The translations under genes were made by a program, and so were the position numbers. Under the pieces are notes generated by a model that was not told the origin of the DNA, ran no database searches, and saw only the letters and a list, made by a program, of their open reading frames with translations. From NCBI RefSeq assembly GCF_003254745.1, contig NZ_QKXH01000011.1, forward strand, positions 1-64,000: a stretch of 64,000 bases of DNA, read 5' to 3'. The stretch is from Flavobacterium aquariorum. GTDB lineage: Bacteria; Bacteroidota; Bacteroidia; Flavobacteriales; Flavobacteriaceae. Below are positions 63,633 to 64,000 of the stretch, piece after piece. Numbering within the stretch: position 1 is the first letter of the stretch; each line of letters begins with the position of its first letter.

Positions 63633-63675
63633 CTTAGTATTTTTTTTTACATCTTAAATCTAAATCAGCAATCTT

Positions 63676-63725
63676 AAATCATTAAATTACCCTTTATCCG
63701 AAATCATTAAATTACCCTTTATCCG
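63676..63725. repeat. Perfect 25-bp tandem duplication at a stop codon
   Basis: The 25-nt unit (63676-63700, copied at 63701-63725) contains the end of the homoserine dehydrogenase gene (Asp-Lys-Gly-stop). The second copy of the stop region is now downstream spacer. Confidence 0.9.
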
Positions 63726-64000
63726 ACAATCTCAAAATGTCACCAAAAACCCCTCTCGCTGTAACAGCAGATCCAGCTCCTGCTCCCTGAATCACGATTG
63801 GTCGGTCTCCGTAAGATTCTGTGTAAATCTCAAAGAACGAATCCGAACCTTTTAATCCGCCCAAAGCAGTTTCTTTTGGCACTGAAACCAATTTCACTTC
63901 CAGATTTCCTTTGTCATTTTGCAAATCACCTGATAATTCCCCAATGTATCGCAACACGTGATTAGGCTGTTGATCTGCTTTGATTTTAGCATAAACAGAA
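63712..64000 (-). CDS. Homoserine dehydrogenase (ThrA-type), C-terminal end
   Basis: Partial; open to the window edge. The last 95 residues match the C terminus of homoserine dehydrogenase as found at the end of bifunctional ThrA: ADQQPNHVLRYIGE, ETALGGLKGSDSFFEIYTESYGDRPIVIQGAGAGSAVTARGVFGDILRLSDKG. It reduces aspartate semialdehyde to homoserine. Whether an aspartokinase domain is fused is outside the window. Confidence 0.88.
   Translation of the reverse strand, partial: SVYAKIKADQQPNHVLRYIGELSGDLQNDKGNLEVKLVSVPKETALGGLKGSDSFFEIYTESYGDRPIVIQGAGAGSAVTARGVFGDILRLSDKG

Noticed and set aside
1..64000. Prophage, integrative element, secretion or defence island
   Set aside because: No integrase, transposase, phage structural, toxin-antitoxin pair or restriction gene was found; gene content is core metabolism.

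Overview
The window is AT-rich chromosomal DNA from a member of the Flavobacteriaceae, most likely Flavobacterium. The evidence is a gliding-motility ATPase (GldA), a secreted protein with a type IX secretion C-terminal sorting domain, a Bacteroidetes ExbB-ExbD-ExbD-TonB operon, and promoters of the Bacteroidetes form TTG-N17-22-TAnnTTTG in front of many genes. No tRNA, phage, IS element or CRISPR array was seen. Almost everything is core metabolism, so the most informative signals lie in leaders and spacers.

Layout. 1-570: two tandem minus-strand promoters with similar leaders, probably the start of an rRNA operon lying to the left. 574-4673: FtsX-type permease, cysteine-cluster protein, methyltransferase, a free TonB C-terminal domain protein and QueE. 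4834-10592 (minus): energy-transduction operon exbB-exbD-exbD-tonB-small membrane protein-PstS-like lipoprotein-TPR protein. 10957-18000: HerA-like ATPase, small membrane protein and lipoprotein, penicillin acylase family protein, flavin reductase, kynureninase. 18500-27300 (minus): QueA, AroA, MazG-like protein and three DUF3857/transglutaminase-like proteins, two of which have lost the catalytic residues. 27361-33600 (minus): aromatic amino acid operon pheA-aminotransferase-tyrA-DAHP synthase/chorismate mutase, then rsgA and dtd. 33988-45539: dicarboxylate symporter, outer-membrane protein, gldA, DoxX-like protein, two AraC regulators, a group II decarboxylase and the large type IX cargo. 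45949-51760 (minus): methionine operon, a SAM-I riboswitch followed by split metH and metF. 51960-60362 (minus): ferredoxin-NADP reductase-like flavoprotein, then the sulfate assimilation operon cysH-cysD-cysN-sulfite reductase-cobA-siroheme synthase with an Rrf2 regulator beside it. 60426-64000 (minus): hydrolase, MetZ-like sulfhydrylase, hydrolase, OsmC protein and the end of a homoserine dehydrogenase.

How the genes fit together. Sulfate is activated by CysDN, reduced by an Fe-S type APS reductase (no APS kinase is present) and by a siroheme sulfite reductase whose cofactor is made by CobA and the precorrin-2 dehydrogenase. The sulfide can be captured by the MetZ-like enzyme, and MetH plus MetF finish methionine under SAM-I control. 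PheA, the aminotransferase, TyrA and DAHP synthase/chorismate mutase make phenylalanine and tyrosine.

Main discoveries. (1) A complete transcription attenuator before pheA: promoter, an 18-residue leader peptide with six Phe and two Tyr, a GNRA-loop terminator and a competing antiterminator pairing. (2) A SAM-I aptamer at 51657-51760. (3) A perfect inverted repeat over the cysH promoter next to the Rrf2 gene. (4) At least six copies of a dispersed, structured intergenic element with conserved flanks and a variable hairpin. (5) Intergenic spacers built from 7-nt-period repeats. (6) A probable leaderless rsgA transcript.
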